Of a DNA stretch of 64,000 nt, positions 48,754 to 58,037 are shown in pieces. The stretch is taken from contig NZ_PHNJ01000003.1 of NCBI RefSeq assembly GCF_008122205.1, forward strand, positions 124,001 to 188,000, written 5' to 3'. The notes below the pieces were generated by a model, which worked only from the letters and a program-made list of their open reading frames with translations, was not told the origin of the DNA and ran no database searches. The position numbers and the translations under genes were made by a program. Positions within the stretch are counted from its first letter, which is position 1. Every line of letters begins with the position of its first letter. This DNA comes from Natronococcus pandeyae. Its GTDB lineage: Archaea; Halobacteriota; Halobacteria; Halobacteriales; Natrialbaceae.

Positions 48754-50715
48754 TCACTGCCCCTCGAACTCCGGTTCGCGATCCTCTGCGAACGCGGCGG
48801 TCCCCTCGCGCACGTCGTCGGTGCCGATCAGCAGGCCAAAGCCCTGGCTCTCCATCGCCAGCGCCGCCTCAAGGCTGGCGTCCTCGCCCTGGTTCATCAC
48901 CTTCTTGGCGACCTCGAGCCCGAGCGGCGGGCCGTTTCGCAGGTCGTCGACGAACGCCTCGACGGTCTCGTCGAACTCGTCGCGGTCGACGGCCCGATTC
49001 GCCAGCCCCCAGTTTGCGGCCCGCTCGGCGTCGATGTGGTTGCCCCGGAAGACGAGTTCCTTCGCGCGAGTCTCGCCGAGGACGCGCATGAGTCGCTGCG
49101 TGCCGCCGCCGCCCGGAATGAGGCCGAGGCCGATCTCGGGCGCGCCGAAGGCCGACCGTTTCGTCGCAATCCGAAGGTCGCAGGCCAGCGCGAGCTCGAG
49201 GCCGGCACCCAGACAGTAGCCGTCGATCTTCGCGATCACGGGCCGCGGGAACTCGTGGACCGTCTCGAAGGCTGGCGTGACGTCCATCGCGTCCGTGGGC
49301 TCGAGCGAGCCGAAGCCGGTGATGTCCGCGCCGGCGCTGAACGCGCGGTCGCCGGTTCCCTCGATCGTCGCGCACCGAATTTCGTCCGTGTCGACCGTCG
49401 AGAACAGGTCGTCGATCTCTCCAAGGAGATCCGCGGAGAGGGCGTTCATCCGCTCGGGCCGGTCTAGTTCCACCTCGAGCACGCCGTCGTCGATCTCGGC
49501 GTTCAGGTAGCGGTAGGCGTCGAGATCGCCGTCTTCGCCGCCGCCGTAGTCGTGGAACCCCGCGCCGGCGTCCTCGCCAGTCTTCCCCTCCTCGACGAGC
49601 TCTCGAAGGTGGGGATGGGGCTCGAAGCGGTCGTCGCCGGTCTCCTCGAGTCTGGTCTCGAGCTTCTCGAGCACCCTGTCGAGACCGATTTTGTCCGCGC
49701 GACGGCAGATCCCTTCCGGGAAGCCCAGCCCGAGACGAACGCCGATATCGATCGCCTCGGGGGTCGCGACGTCCTCGCCGACCAGGTACGCCGCGCGGTT
49801 GATCATCCGCGCCTCGACCTGGAGTGTGTCGAAACCCTCCCCGTCGCCGGGCTCGTAGTCGGGTCCGTCACCCTCCTCGTAGTCGTAGAACCCTTTGCCG
49901 GTCTTCTTGCCGAGTTCTTCGGCCTCGACCTTCTCTTCCATCACCGGCGGGATGTCGTCGCCGGCCTCCTTGCGGACGTGGTAGCCGACGTCGATCCCGG
50001 TCAGGTCGGCGAGTTCGAACGGCCCCATCGGGTAGCCCCGCTGGTGGGCCATCGCCGCGTCGGCCTGGCGAACGTCGGCGTCGCCCTCGGAGACCATCCA
50101 CGCCGGTTCGCCGATGAACGGGCCGACGATGGTGTTGACGACGAAGCCGCGGACGTCCTTGCGGACGTAGATCGGCGTCTTCTCGATCGATTCGACCCAC
50201 CCGTAGCCGGCCTCGGCCGCCGCGTCGCTCGTTTCCGCGCCGTAGATGACCTCGACGAGATCCATCTTCACCGGCGGGTTGAAGAAGTGCAGACCGAGGA
50301 CGCGCTCGGGCGTGTCGACGGCCTCCGCGATGTCGGTGATCGGCAGACTCGAGGTGTTCGTCGCCAGCAGGGTGTCCTCGTCGGTGTAGCGCTCGAGGTC
50401 GGCGAAGATGTCGTGTTTCAGCTCGAGGTTCTCCGGCGCGGCCTCGATGACGAGGTCGGCGTCGGCGACGGCCGCCTCGAGATCGGTCGTGGTCTCGATC
50501 CGCGCGAGGATCTCGTCGGCGGGTTCCTCGAGGCGGTCTTTCTCCTCGAGTTTCTCGAGGCTCCAGGCGATCGACTCGTAGCCGTCCTCGACCAGCTCTT
50601 CCTCGATGTCCCGCATGGTGACGTCGTAGCCGGCCATCGCGGTCACTTCGGTGATTCCGTGTCCCATGTTGCCGGCGCCGAGTACGGCGACGCGATCGAT
50701 GGTGTCGTATGACAT
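48754..50715 (-). CDS. 3-hydroxyacyl-CoA dehydrogenase/enoyl-CoA hydratase fusion
   Basis: This 653-residue protein has an N-terminal NAD-binding dehydrogenase (VAVLGAGNMGHGITEVTAMAG; NTSSLPITDIA; FFNPPVKMDLVEVI) and its C-terminal HAD domains. An enoyl-CoA hydratase/crotonase domain follows from about 400 (RPERMNALSADLLGEI; GAGLELALACDLRIATKRSAFGAPEIGLGLIPGGG). The order HAD then ECH is the reverse of bacterial FadB. It catalyses hydration and oxidation steps of beta-oxidation. The start at 50715 is preferred over an ATG two codons upstream. A shared operator-like motif lies 44-60 bp upstream. Confidence 0.93.
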   Translation of the reverse strand: MSYDTIDRVAVLGAGNMGHGITEVTAMAGYDVTMRDIEEELVEDGYESIAWSLEKLEEKDRLEEPADEILARIETTTDLEAAVADADLVIEAAPENLELKHDIFADLERYTDEDTLLATNTSSLPITDIAEAVDTPERVLGLHFFNPPVKMDLVEVIYGAETSDAAAEAGYGWVESIEKTPIYVRKDVRGFVVNTIVGPFIGEPAWMVSEGDADVRQADAAMAHQRGYPMGPFELADLTGIDVGYHVRKEAGDDIPPVMEEKVEAEELGKKTGKGFYDYEEGDGPDYEPGDGEGFDTLQVEARMINRAAYLVGEDVATPEAIDIGVRLGLGFPEGICRRADKIGLDRVLEKLETRLEETGDDRFEPHPHLRELVEEGKTGEDAGAGFHDYGGGEDGDLDAYRYLNAEIDDGVLEVELDRPERMNALSADLLGEIDDLFSTVDTDEIRCATIEGTGDRAFSAGADITGFGSLEPTDAMDVTPAFETVHEFPRPVIAKIDGYCLGAGLELALACDLRIATKRSAFGAPEIGLGLIPGGGGTQRLMRVLGETRAKELVFRGNHIDAERAANWGLANRAVDRDEFDETVEAFVDDLRNGPPLGLEVAKKVMNQGEDASLEAALAMESQGFGLLIGTDDVREGTAAFAEDREPEFEGQ

Positions 50716-50758
50716 GATCATCAGATCGTCCGGGACGTTCTTAACTCCACCGACGGCT

Positions 50759-50775
50759 GATTACCATTGTTAAGG
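50759..50775 (-). promoter_or_regulatory. TAACAATGGTAA motif before the beta-oxidation gene
   Basis: Read towards the gene: CCTTAACAATGGTAATC. The core TAACAATGGTAA is identical to 60084-60095 upstream of the SDR gene, in the same orientation relative to its gene. It is probably a binding site for a lipid-metabolism regulator. Confidence 0.55.
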
Positions 50776-50945
50776 AAGCAATCTATTTATGGACAGGACG
50801 TACGCCCCAGGATGATCCCGGTGAACACCGATAACCATCAATCGGTAGGCGGGTTACGCCGAGGGCTGAAACCGGCCAATTATCGTCGCACGTTCGATTT
50901 ACCGCAGCCATCGGCTTTAGGTATCAGTATGCAAACTATCGGACG

Positions 50946-51221
50946 ATGGAGGCCGTCCTGTGGTACGTGTTTACCGGAACGCGAGGCGGCCCCAACCGCG
51001 TTCGTCTTTTGCGGGCGCTCGACGAACGGCCTCGAAACGCGAACAAACTCGCGGAGGATCTCGACCTCGACTACAAGACCGTTCGCCATCACCTCGAGGT
51101 GTTGGTGGATAACGACGTCGTAGAGAGCAGCGGCAACGAGTACGGCGCGGTGTACGTGCCGACCGATCGAGTGGACCACCACTGGGAAACCGTCGAAGAG
51201 ATCATGGGTAAGGTGGACTGA
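50946..51221 (+). CDS. Winged-helix transcription factor (ArsR-like)
   Basis: This 91-residue protein (MEAVLWYVFTGTRGGPNRVRLLRALDERP) is almost entirely a winged helix (NKLAEDLDLDYKTVRHHLEVLVDNDVVES). It opens a three-gene set with the 3-TM protein and the double DUF7282 protein, an arrangement I recall as recurring in haloarchaea. It may regulate that set. Divergent from the beta-oxidation operon. Confidence 0.88.
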   Translation: MEAVLWYVFTGTRGGPNRVRLLRALDERPRNANKLAEDLDLDYKTVRHHLEVLVDNDVVESSGNEYGAVYVPTDRVDHHWETVEEIMGKVD

Positions 51222-51276
51222 GTATGAACGAATTTGGGAAAGTGTATATCAGCGCACAATCGAAAGGGGAAACGAA

Positions 51277-51582
51277 ATGTCGATCTGGATAGATATTGCG
51301 CGCCTCTCGGCCGCGATCAACGTGATCTTGCTGCTCGGACTCGGCTACGTCTGGGTGCGCAACTATCTCCAGTTCCGCTCGAAGCACACGCTCGGACTCG
51401 CGGTGTTCGCCGTGCTCCTGCTGGCGGAGAACGCGCTCGCGCTCTACTACTATCTCGTCGATCCGACACTTTCGGCCTGGTTCGCCACCGAGGTTCCGGC
51501 GATCGCCTGGCGAGCGATGATGTTCCTGCACGTCCTCGAGACCCTCGCGCTGCTCTTTCTGGTCTGGGTCACGTGGGACTGA
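51277..51582 (+). CDS. Three-helix membrane protein
   Basis: This 101-residue protein has three predicted membrane helices (residues 7-27, 38-58, 75-98) and few charges. It resembles small haloarchaeal membrane proteins encoded next to winged-helix regulators. It lies 55 bp after the HTH gene, probably cotranscribed. It has no transport motif; it could sense membrane state for the regulator (inference). Confidence 0.8.
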   Translation: MSIWIDIARLSAAINVILLLGLGYVWVRNYLQFRSKHTLGLAVFAVLLLAENALALYYYLVDPTLSAWFATEVPAIAWRAMMFLHVLETLALLFLVWVTWD

Positions 51583-51749
51583 ACTCAGTCTAGTCTGGTG
51601 GTTTTCTCGAATCGAATCCGACGGACGAGCGGCAAGTTCGATCCGCGTCCGGACGGAGTCGGTTCGAAGTAGGAACGAATTTGGGTGAGAGTTCGGCGAA
51701 CTGTCTTGTGTTCGATAGTACTCGATACTTTTGCGATCGAAGAACTACC

Positions 51750-52736
51750 ATGACTCCACCACACGACCAGCAAACGAGCGAGAACGCGACGAGTGCGAGC
51801 GGCAACTCCCGACGACGGTTCCTCGCGGGGACCGTGCTCCTGAGCGCCGGTGCCGGCGCCTTCGGCGCGTCCGGTTCGGTTCTGGGTGACGACCACGGCG
51901 GCAACGGCACCGACGACCACGACGAGATGGACGAGGAGCCGATGGCGACGGTCAGCTTCGAGGACCAGACGACCGGCGGCACCTGGGTGAACGTCGCTTC
52001 GACGACGCTCTCCGAGGGCGGATTCGTGACGATCCACGACGCCTCGCTGCTCGAGGGAGCGGTCTTCGACAGCGTGGTCGGCGTGAGCGAGGCGCTCGAG
52101 GCCGGCGATCACGAGGGCGTCGTCGTCGACCTCTTCGAGGGCGTTCCCGGCGCCGACTTTGACCGAGAGATGGTCGACGACGGAGAGACGCTCATCGCGA
52201 TGCCCCACTTCGATTCGAACGACAACGGGACGTACGACTTCCTCACCAGCGAGGGCGAGGAGGACGGCCCGTACGTCGACGAGGAGGGCGAACCGGTCGT
52301 CGACGACGCGGTCGTGAGCGTCGACCACGACGAGATGGACGACGAGTCGATGGCGACGGTCAGCTTCGAGGATCAGCACGGCGACGGACGGACGGTGACG
52401 GTCGCCGAAGCGACGCTCTCCGAGGGCGGGTTCGTGACGATCCACGACGCCTCGCTGCTCGAGGGCGAGGTCTTCGACAGCGTGGTCGGCGTGAGCGAGG
52501 CGCTCGAGCCCGGATCGGTCGAAGACCTCGATGTCCGACTGTTCTGTAACGTCCCCGGCGCGGAGTTCGACCGGAAGACGGTCGACGACGGGGAGACGCT
52601 CGTCGCGATGCCCCACTTCGACTCGAACGACAACGGGACGTACGACTTCCTCACCAGCGAAGGGGAGGAAGACGGCCCCTACGTCGACGAGGAGGGCGAA
52701 CCGGTCGTTGACGACGCCAACATTCGAGTCTGTTAA
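51750..52736 (+). CDS. Secreted protein with two DUF7282 domains
   Basis: This 328-residue protein has a Tat signal (SGNSRRRFLAGTVLLSAGAG) without lipobox and is secreted. Two near-identical DUF7282 domains (about residues 65-190 and 200-328) each contain FVTIHDASLLEG, VFDSVVGVSEALE and MPHFDSNDNGTYDFLTSEG. The strong protein and DNA similarity shows a recent tandem duplication. DUF7282 is a haloarchaeal extracellular beta-domain of unknown role. The start at 51750 begins the Tat signal; an upstream frame to 51681 is rejected. Confidence 0.88.
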   Translation: MTPPHDQQTSENATSASGNSRRRFLAGTVLLSAGAGAFGASGSVLGDDHGGNGTDDHDEMDEEPMATVSFEDQTTGGTWVNVASTTLSEGGFVTIHDASLLEGAVFDSVVGVSEALEAGDHEGVVVDLFEGVPGADFDREMVDDGETLIAMPHFDSNDNGTYDFLTSEGEEDGPYVDEEGEPVVDDAVVSVDHDEMDDESMATVSFEDQHGDGRTVTVAEATLSEGGFVTIHDASLLEGEVFDSVVGVSEALEPGSVEDLDVRLFCNVPGAEFDRKTVDDGETLVAMPHFDSNDNGTYDFLTSEGEEDGPYVDEEGEPVVDDANIRVC

Positions 52737-52968
52737 CCCGACTCGATGACCGGCTGCCAGCATCGTTCCCGTCGATCCCTGCTTCGAGCGAGCCCACGTT
52801 GTCGTCCGCACGTTCGCGGCGACACGGTCCCCGCAGCAATTCGGCCTCCCAACCGACGGCGAAACGAACGGCTGCAACGACGATTTCGGCTGTCGTCTCG
52901 CTGCCAACCTCACGGTGCATGGGCGGCGTTCCCACGCCTGCCTCCGTTTCAACCCATAGTGATTTCCA

Positions 52969-53607
52969 GTGAACACCAGCGACGGTCGTGAGAGTGGATC
53001 GATTCGCGTTTCGGGACCTCGTCCCGACAGCGTGGCCAACGCGCGGACCCAGCTCCAGCTGACGCTCGTCGCGTTCGGCGTGTTCCTGTTCGCGGGCGGC
53101 GCGATGATCACACTCGGGGCCTTCTCGCCAGGACTGGCCTCCTTCGACCAGGACGACGAATCGGAGAGCGGTTCCGACGTCGAACTCGAGGGTTCGGAAG
53201 CGATCGATGCGGACGGGGACGCGACGACGCCGGCTGAATCCGGCGAGGGCGGCTCGAGTGACCAGAAAGAGAGCGAGAACGGGAATGACGAGTCGGCCGC
53301 TATCGACTCGAGCGAACTCCGCGACCGCGACGGCGCCGACTCGACGGAACTCCGGACCCTCGAGATCGAGGCAGCGGGCTCCGGACCGGTCGCCTACGAG
53401 GTCGTCGTCGACGGCAGCCTCGAGGCGGCAGACTCTCGAACCGCGAGCGGAACCGCCGTCGACAGTGGAGTGGCCGCCGGCGAGTTCGACGGCGGGAGCC
53501 ACACCCTCGTGTTCGATGGCGACGTGACAAACGTGGTCGTCGACGGCAACGCGACTGTCTCTATCGACGGCGATCTCGTCTTCTCGACGGGCGAGGAGAC
53601 GGAGTAG
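52969..53607 (+). CDS. Membrane-anchored acidic protein with beta domain
   Basis: This 212-residue protein has one membrane helix (residues 29-51, LQLTLVAFGVFLFAGGAMIT), a long disordered Ser/Glu/Asp linker and a C-terminal beta-sandwich pattern (AAGSGPVAYEVVVDGSLEAADS; VVVDGNATVSIDGDLVF). The GTG at 52969 is taken as start. The globular part is probably outside the cell. Family unknown. Confidence 0.7.
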   Translation: MNTSDGRESGSIRVSGPRPDSVANARTQLQLTLVAFGVFLFAGGAMITLGAFSPGLASFDQDDESESGSDVELEGSEAIDADGDATTPAESGEGGSSDQKESENGNDESAAIDSSELRDRDGADSTELRTLEIEAAGSGPVAYEVVVDGSLEAADSRTASGTAVDSGVAAGEFDGGSHTLVFDGDVTNVVVDGNATVSIDGDLVFSTGEETE

Positions 53608-53766
53608 TCGGCCGGCGGCTCCAAGGTCTCCGTTCTCTCGACGGTGTACGACGGCCATCCAGCCGGTGCCGGAACGTTCTCGACGCCTCCGAACCGGCTG
53701 ATGCTATACTCGTTGGGGAGAACGAGGCGTACGTGCGGCCGAGTGCACCAGCGAGAGCGACGGAAC

Positions 53767-54219
53767 TCACTCGTCGTCGCGTCGCTCGAAGATCGCGTTT
53801 CCGACCCAGCTCATGACGAGGTCGTCGTCCTGGTTGTACGTCTCGAGGCGGCTCTTGACGTAGCCGCGATCCGAGCGACTCTCGGAGAGGCGCTTCTCGA
53901 GCACCTCGGTTCGGAGCGAGAGCGTATCGCCCGGTTTGACCGGCTGGTGCCAGCGCAGTTCGTCGACGCCGGGGGACCCCATCGACGCTCGCTCGTCCTC
54001 GTCGTCGGGCCCCTCGACGAGCATTCGCATCGACATCGCCGCGGTGTGCCAGCCCGAGGCGACCAGTTCGCCGAACATGCTGTCGGCCGCGGCCGCCTCG
54101 TCGACGTGGAACGGCTGTGGATCGTACTGCTCGGCGAACTCGACGACCTCGTCCTCGGTGACGTGATACTCGCCGAACGCACGCGTTTCGCCGATCTCGA
54201 TGTCTTCGAAGTAGCGCAT
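53767..54219 (-). CDS. MaoC family dehydratase
   Basis: This 150-residue hotdog protein (MRYFEDIEIGETRAFGEYHVTEDEVVEFAEQYDPQPFHVD) has the Asp/His active-site pair in YDPQPFHVD. It hydrates an enoyl-CoA or related thioester. Its ATG follows the phosphotransferase stop by 1 bp, so both are one operon divergent from the acyl-CoA dehydrogenase. Confidence 0.9.
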   Translation of the reverse strand: MRYFEDIEIGETRAFGEYHVTEDEVVEFAEQYDPQPFHVDEAAAADSMFGELVASGWHTAAMSMRMLVEGPDDEDERASMGSPGVDELRWHQPVKPGDTLSLRTEVLEKRLSESRSDRGYVKSRLETYNQDDDLVMSWVGNAIFERRDDE

Positions 54220-54220
54220 A

Positions 54221-55282
54221 TCAGAGCGGTTCCTCGCCCTCGATGATCCGCATCGCCCGTGCGGCCAGCGCCGGAACCCGCGCTTCCATCTTCGGATACA
54301 TCGGATCGTCGCTGTTCCCCTCGAGGTAGCGCCGGAAGAACATCTCGCCGAGGGCGGCCAGCTTGTACACCGCGAGCGTGCGGTAGAACCGCTCGTGTTC
54401 GAACTCGAGGCCGGTCCGGTCCTCCCAGCGGTCGACCAGTTCGCGGCGGGTCGGGTACCCCTCCCGTTCCATGAACGTCGACGTGAGTTCCGGCACGGCA
54501 GGATCGGGATCCTTCGCGTCGCGCCAGTAGGAGAGCATCCAGCCCAGGTCGGCCCGCGGATCGCCGAGCGTGGCCATCTCCCAGTCGAAGACGCCGATCA
54601 GTTCGGGCGGGGTTCCGGGACCATACATCACGTTGTCGAGCTTGTAATCCCCGTGGACGAGCGTGTGTGGGTGTTCTTCGGGCGCGTTCTCCTGCAGCCA
54701 GGCGCCGACCTCGTAGAGGTCGGGTACTTCGCGCTCCTCGACCGTGCGGTCGAACGCCCACATCAACTGCTGGCCCCAGCGCTCGACCTGGCGCTCGGTG
54801 TACCCCTCGGGGTAGCCGAACTCGTCGAGACCGACGGCCTCGTAGTCGACCTCGTGGATGGCAGCCAGCGTGTCGACGAGTTCCTCGCCGATCCGCTCGC
54901 GGGCGTCGGGGTCGGCGAACTCGTCGGGCTCCTCGAGCCGGAGCACGTGCCCCTCGAGTCGCTCCATCACGTAGAAGTCGCTGCCGATGACGTCGTGGTC
55001 CTCGCAGGCGAGCAGCGGCTCGGGGACGGGGACGTCGGTGTCGACTAATGCGTTCGTCACCCGGTACTCCCGCAGGACGTCGTGGGCGGTGTCGGCGGTC
55101 TCGCCCGGCGGGGGCCGTCTGATCACCAGGTCGCGGTCGCCCCAGGTGACGAACAGCGTCTCGTTGGAGTGTCCTTCCTGGTGGCGGTCGATCTCGTACT
55201 CTTCGGCCGCACCCAGGTGGTCCTCGAGGTAGGTCGCCAGCGCGTCCTCGTCGACGAGACGCTCGTAGTAGCTCTCGGTCAT
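54221..55282 (-). CDS. ACAD10/11-type phosphotransferase
   Basis: This 353-residue APH-family kinase fold has a P-loop-like N-terminus, catalytic loop HGDYKLDNVMYG and metal site FDWEMATLGDP. Together with a nearby acyl-CoA dehydrogenase this matches the ACAD10/ACAD11 pair, where a kinase phosphorylates 4-hydroxyacyl-CoA before dehydrogenation. That function is inference from context. ATG at 55282 is preferred to a GTG at 55291. Confidence 0.9.
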   Translation of the reverse strand: MTESYYERLVDEDALATYLEDHLGAAEEYEIDRHQEGHSNETLFVTWGDRDLVIRRPPPGETADTAHDVLREYRVTNALVDTDVPVPEPLLACEDHDVIGSDFYVMERLEGHVLRLEEPDEFADPDARERIGEELVDTLAAIHEVDYEAVGLDEFGYPEGYTERQVERWGQQLMWAFDRTVEEREVPDLYEVGAWLQENAPEEHPHTLVHGDYKLDNVMYGPGTPPELIGVFDWEMATLGDPRADLGWMLSYWRDAKDPDPAVPELTSTFMEREGYPTRRELVDRWEDRTGLEFEHERFYRTLAVYKLAALGEMFFRRYLEGNSDDPMYPKMEARVPALAARAMRIIEGEEPL

Positions 55283-55414
55283 GGGGCGCACGCGGTGCGT
55301 TCGGTCGGCTGTCGGCTCGATACGGTCCGATCCGTCGGAAGAGCTGTTCCGTTCGTCATAGTCGTGTACGGTACTACTCCCGATCCGATTAACGAAAATA
55401 GTTACGACAGAAAC

Positions 55415-55423
55415 TTTATTTTA
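55415..55423 (+). promoter_or_regulatory. TATA box for acyl-CoA dehydrogenase
   Basis: TTTATTTTA lies 22-30 bp before the ATG at 55445. The nearby TTAACGAAAATAGTTA (55389-55404) has TAAC/GTTA arms and may bind the regulator shared with other lipid genes here. Confidence 0.5.
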
Positions 55424-55444
55424 CAATGTTCGCATATATGGGGT

Positions 55445-56659
55445 ATGGAGTACCACGATAGCGATCGGGCGCGCGAACTGGCTGCCGACGTTCGCGAGTT
55501 CGTCGACGACGAAGTGATTCCGGTCGAACGCGAGTGGCTCGGAAACGGTCCGGTTCCGAACGACGTCGTCGAGGACCTGCGAGAGAAGGCGCGCGAACGG
55601 GATCTCTACGCGCCCCAGATCGACGAGGAGCACGGTGGCCTCGGCCTCGAGTTCAGCGACGTTCTGCCGGCGTTCGAGGAGGCCGGTCGCAGCCTCCTCG
55701 GGCCGCTGGCGCTGCGGGTCGACGCGCCCGACGAGGGGAACATGCACACCCTCGAGATGGCCGGCACCGAGGAACAGAAAGAACAGTGGCTCGAGCCGCT
55801 GGTCGACGCGGAGATCCACTCGGGCTTCTCGATGACCGAGCCGATGCAGGGTGGCGGCTCGGATCCGAAGATGATCAAGACCACCGCGGAAAAAGAGGGT
55901 GACGAGTGGGTCATCAACGGCCACAAGTGGTGGACCACCCAGGGTAGCGAGGCCGACGTCCTGCTGGTGATGGCCCGGACGGACCAGGACGCCCATCCCT
56001 ACGAGGGCTGTTCGATCTTCCTCGTGCCGAGCGACGCCGACGGCGTCGAGTACCAGCGCGATATCCCCCACGTCGGCGGGAAGTTCCGTGGTTCGAGTCA
56101 CGCCGAAATCATCTACGACGACGTGCGGATCCCCGAGGAGAACCTGCTGGGCGCCGAGAACGCCGGCTTCGCCATCGCCCAGAAGCGTCTCGGTCCCGCG
56201 CGGCTCACCCACTGCATGCGCTTTTCCGGGATGGCCCAGCGCTCGCTCGAGGTGGCGAAGGCCTACACGAGCGAGCGCGAAGGGTTCGGCAGCACGCTTT
56301 CGGAAAAGCAGAGCCTGCGATACGAGATCGCAGATGCGGAGACGCAACTGCACGCGGCCAGGACGATGGTCCGTCACGCTGCACGCGAGATTAGCGAGGG
56401 GAACGAGGCGCGCGTCCCCGTCTCGATGGCGAAGGTCTTCACCGCCAACGTCGCCCAGGAGACGGTCGACCTCTCGATCCAGTGCTGTGGCGGCAACGGG
56501 ATCGGCAAGGACCTGCCGCTCGCGGACTTCTACGAGAACGTTCGGTCGTTCCGCATCGTCGACGGCGCCGACGAGGTCCACAAGCGCGTGATCGCCCGCA
56601 ACGCCTTCGAGGACATCGACGAGAGCGAACTCGACCCGGTGACGCGGTTCCGTGGCTAA
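55445..56659 (+). CDS. Acyl-CoA dehydrogenase
   Basis: This 404-residue flavoprotein has the ACAD N-terminal helical domain, the middle FAD-contacting segment GFSMTEPMQGGGSDPKMI and INGHKWWTTQGSEADV. Its C-terminal helices carry the tetramer and FAD contacts (IQCCGGNGIGKDLPLADFYENVRSFRIVDG). It oxidises acyl-CoA to trans-2-enoyl-CoA. It is divergent from the MaoC-phosphotransferase operon with a shared promoter region. The substrate chain length is unknown. Confidence 0.95.
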   Translation: MEYHDSDRARELAADVREFVDDEVIPVEREWLGNGPVPNDVVEDLREKARERDLYAPQIDEEHGGLGLEFSDVLPAFEEAGRSLLGPLALRVDAPDEGNMHTLEMAGTEEQKEQWLEPLVDAEIHSGFSMTEPMQGGGSDPKMIKTTAEKEGDEWVINGHKWWTTQGSEADVLLVMARTDQDAHPYEGCSIFLVPSDADGVEYQRDIPHVGGKFRGSSHAEIIYDDVRIPEENLLGAENAGFAIAQKRLGPARLTHCMRFSGMAQRSLEVAKAYTSEREGFGSTLSEKQSLRYEIADAETQLHAARTMVRHAAREISEGNEARVPVSMAKVFTANVAQETVDLSIQCCGGNGIGKDLPLADFYENVRSFRIVDGADEVHKRVIARNAFEDIDESELDPVTRFRG

Positions 56660-56718
56660 CCGGTCGACTCCCCAGCGGTCCGCAGGGACCGACGCATCCA
56701 GTCAGGTAGCGTCCACCG

Positions 56719-57840
56719 TCAGGTCGTGTCCAGATCGAGCCGCGAGAACGTCCAGTCGGCGACCGAACTGTTCTCGACCGCGCTTTCTGCGCGGAGATCA
56801 CGTGCGAGTAGCGTCCGTGCCGACGGTCGAACGACCGTCGAGAGCGGCGGTCGCGTGTCGGGGTAGAACCGGTAGCGAACCGGCGTCGGCAGCGTCTCGC
56901 CGAACGCGGTGACGAAACTGCGGTTCTCGTACTCGGAGAGCACCGCGACGAGCAGGCGGTTGAGCGCCGCCCGTTCCGACTCGACCGCTCGAGGGACGGT
57001 CTCGACGATCCGAACGTGGTCGCCGACCGTGGAGACGACGAGCGCAGCCACCGGCTCGGTGCCCCGTTTCGCGACGTACGCCGTGTACCCGCGAGCCGGA
57101 TTGGCGAATCGCCAGCGGTAGAACTCCGCGGTCCGATTCGTGTGTATCCCGTCGGGGATCGACCGACGGTAGATCCGCTCGAGCGTCTCGACCGGCGGCG
57201 TCTCGTAGCGCTCGAGTCGGACGTCGGCGTCGGGTGCCAGGAGGCGGTCGCCCGTCCGGTGTGAGCCCGAAATCGCGTTCGAAAGCGATCTCGAGAGCGC
57301 GGCCGCTGTGCGGCTCTCGCTCGACGCTTCCGCCTGCTCAGAGTCGCCGGTCCCGGTCCACCGCTCGAGGGCGCGGACGGGATCCTGAAACCGATAGTAC
57401 AGCGGTACCGTGCCGATCTCGTGCCAGCCGTGATCGAGGTTCCCCTGTATCGAGGCCTCGTTCGGAAAGTTGAAAAAGAACGACGGGCCGTCGTCGGCGT
57501 AGCGCTCGAGGGTCCGTTCGTTCATCCGGCCGAACAACCCCTGCCGACGGTGTTCGGGGTGGACCATCGTGTCGCACGGCTGGAACGCCGTCCACACCTG
57601 CCCGTACCCGCGCATCTCCTGGGCGAACAGCGACCGGCAGCCGACGAGATCGCTGTTTCGTTCGGCGACGACGATCGGGACGTGATCGACGTACGGATTC
57701 TCCTGGTACTTCCACCGGAACCAGTCGGGGCGACGGTCGCGGTCGAACACAGTCTCGTATAGCGATAGAAACGCGGCTCGATCGCCGGGCTCGAACCGGC
57801 GGATCGTTACCCGCGACGTACCCCGATTGACTGATTTCAT
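56719..57840 (-). CDS. GNAT family N-acetyltransferase
   Basis: This 373-residue protein has an Eis-like layout. The N-terminal GNAT domain carries the acetyl-CoA motif VHPEHRRQGLFGRMNERTLE (about 90-110), followed by a second, more diverged GNAT-like half. The start at 57840 (MKSVNRGTSRVTIRRFEPGDR) fits the first strand. Acceptor unknown. It is convergent with the acyl-CoA dehydrogenase gene. Confidence 0.88.
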   Translation of the reverse strand: MKSVNRGTSRVTIRRFEPGDRAAFLSLYETVFDRDRRPDWFRWKYQENPYVDHVPIVVAERNSDLVGCRSLFAQEMRGYGQVWTAFQPCDTMVHPEHRRQGLFGRMNERTLERYADDGPSFFFNFPNEASIQGNLDHGWHEIGTVPLYYRFQDPVRALERWTGTGDSEQAEASSESRTAAALSRSLSNAISGSHRTGDRLLAPDADVRLERYETPPVETLERIYRRSIPDGIHTNRTAEFYRWRFANPARGYTAYVAKRGTEPVAALVVSTVGDHVRIVETVPRAVESERAALNRLLVAVLSEYENRSFVTAFGETLPTPVRYRFYPDTRPPLSTVVRPSARTLLARDLRAESAVENSSVADWTFSRLDLDTT

Positions 57841-58037
57841 GGTTCGAAGCGATCTTGATGCCCGGTTCGCGCGCGCGACGAGACGCCGCGGACTCACGTC
57901 TATCTCCACCCAGCGGATAAAAAGGGATTGAGCCTTAATACGCCGAATTTTACAGGACTCAGGACCTCTATCGGAACTCGACTGTCACGCGACCGAACAG
58001 CTATCGGAAGCGAGAGACGTTCGACCGCCGACCGATT

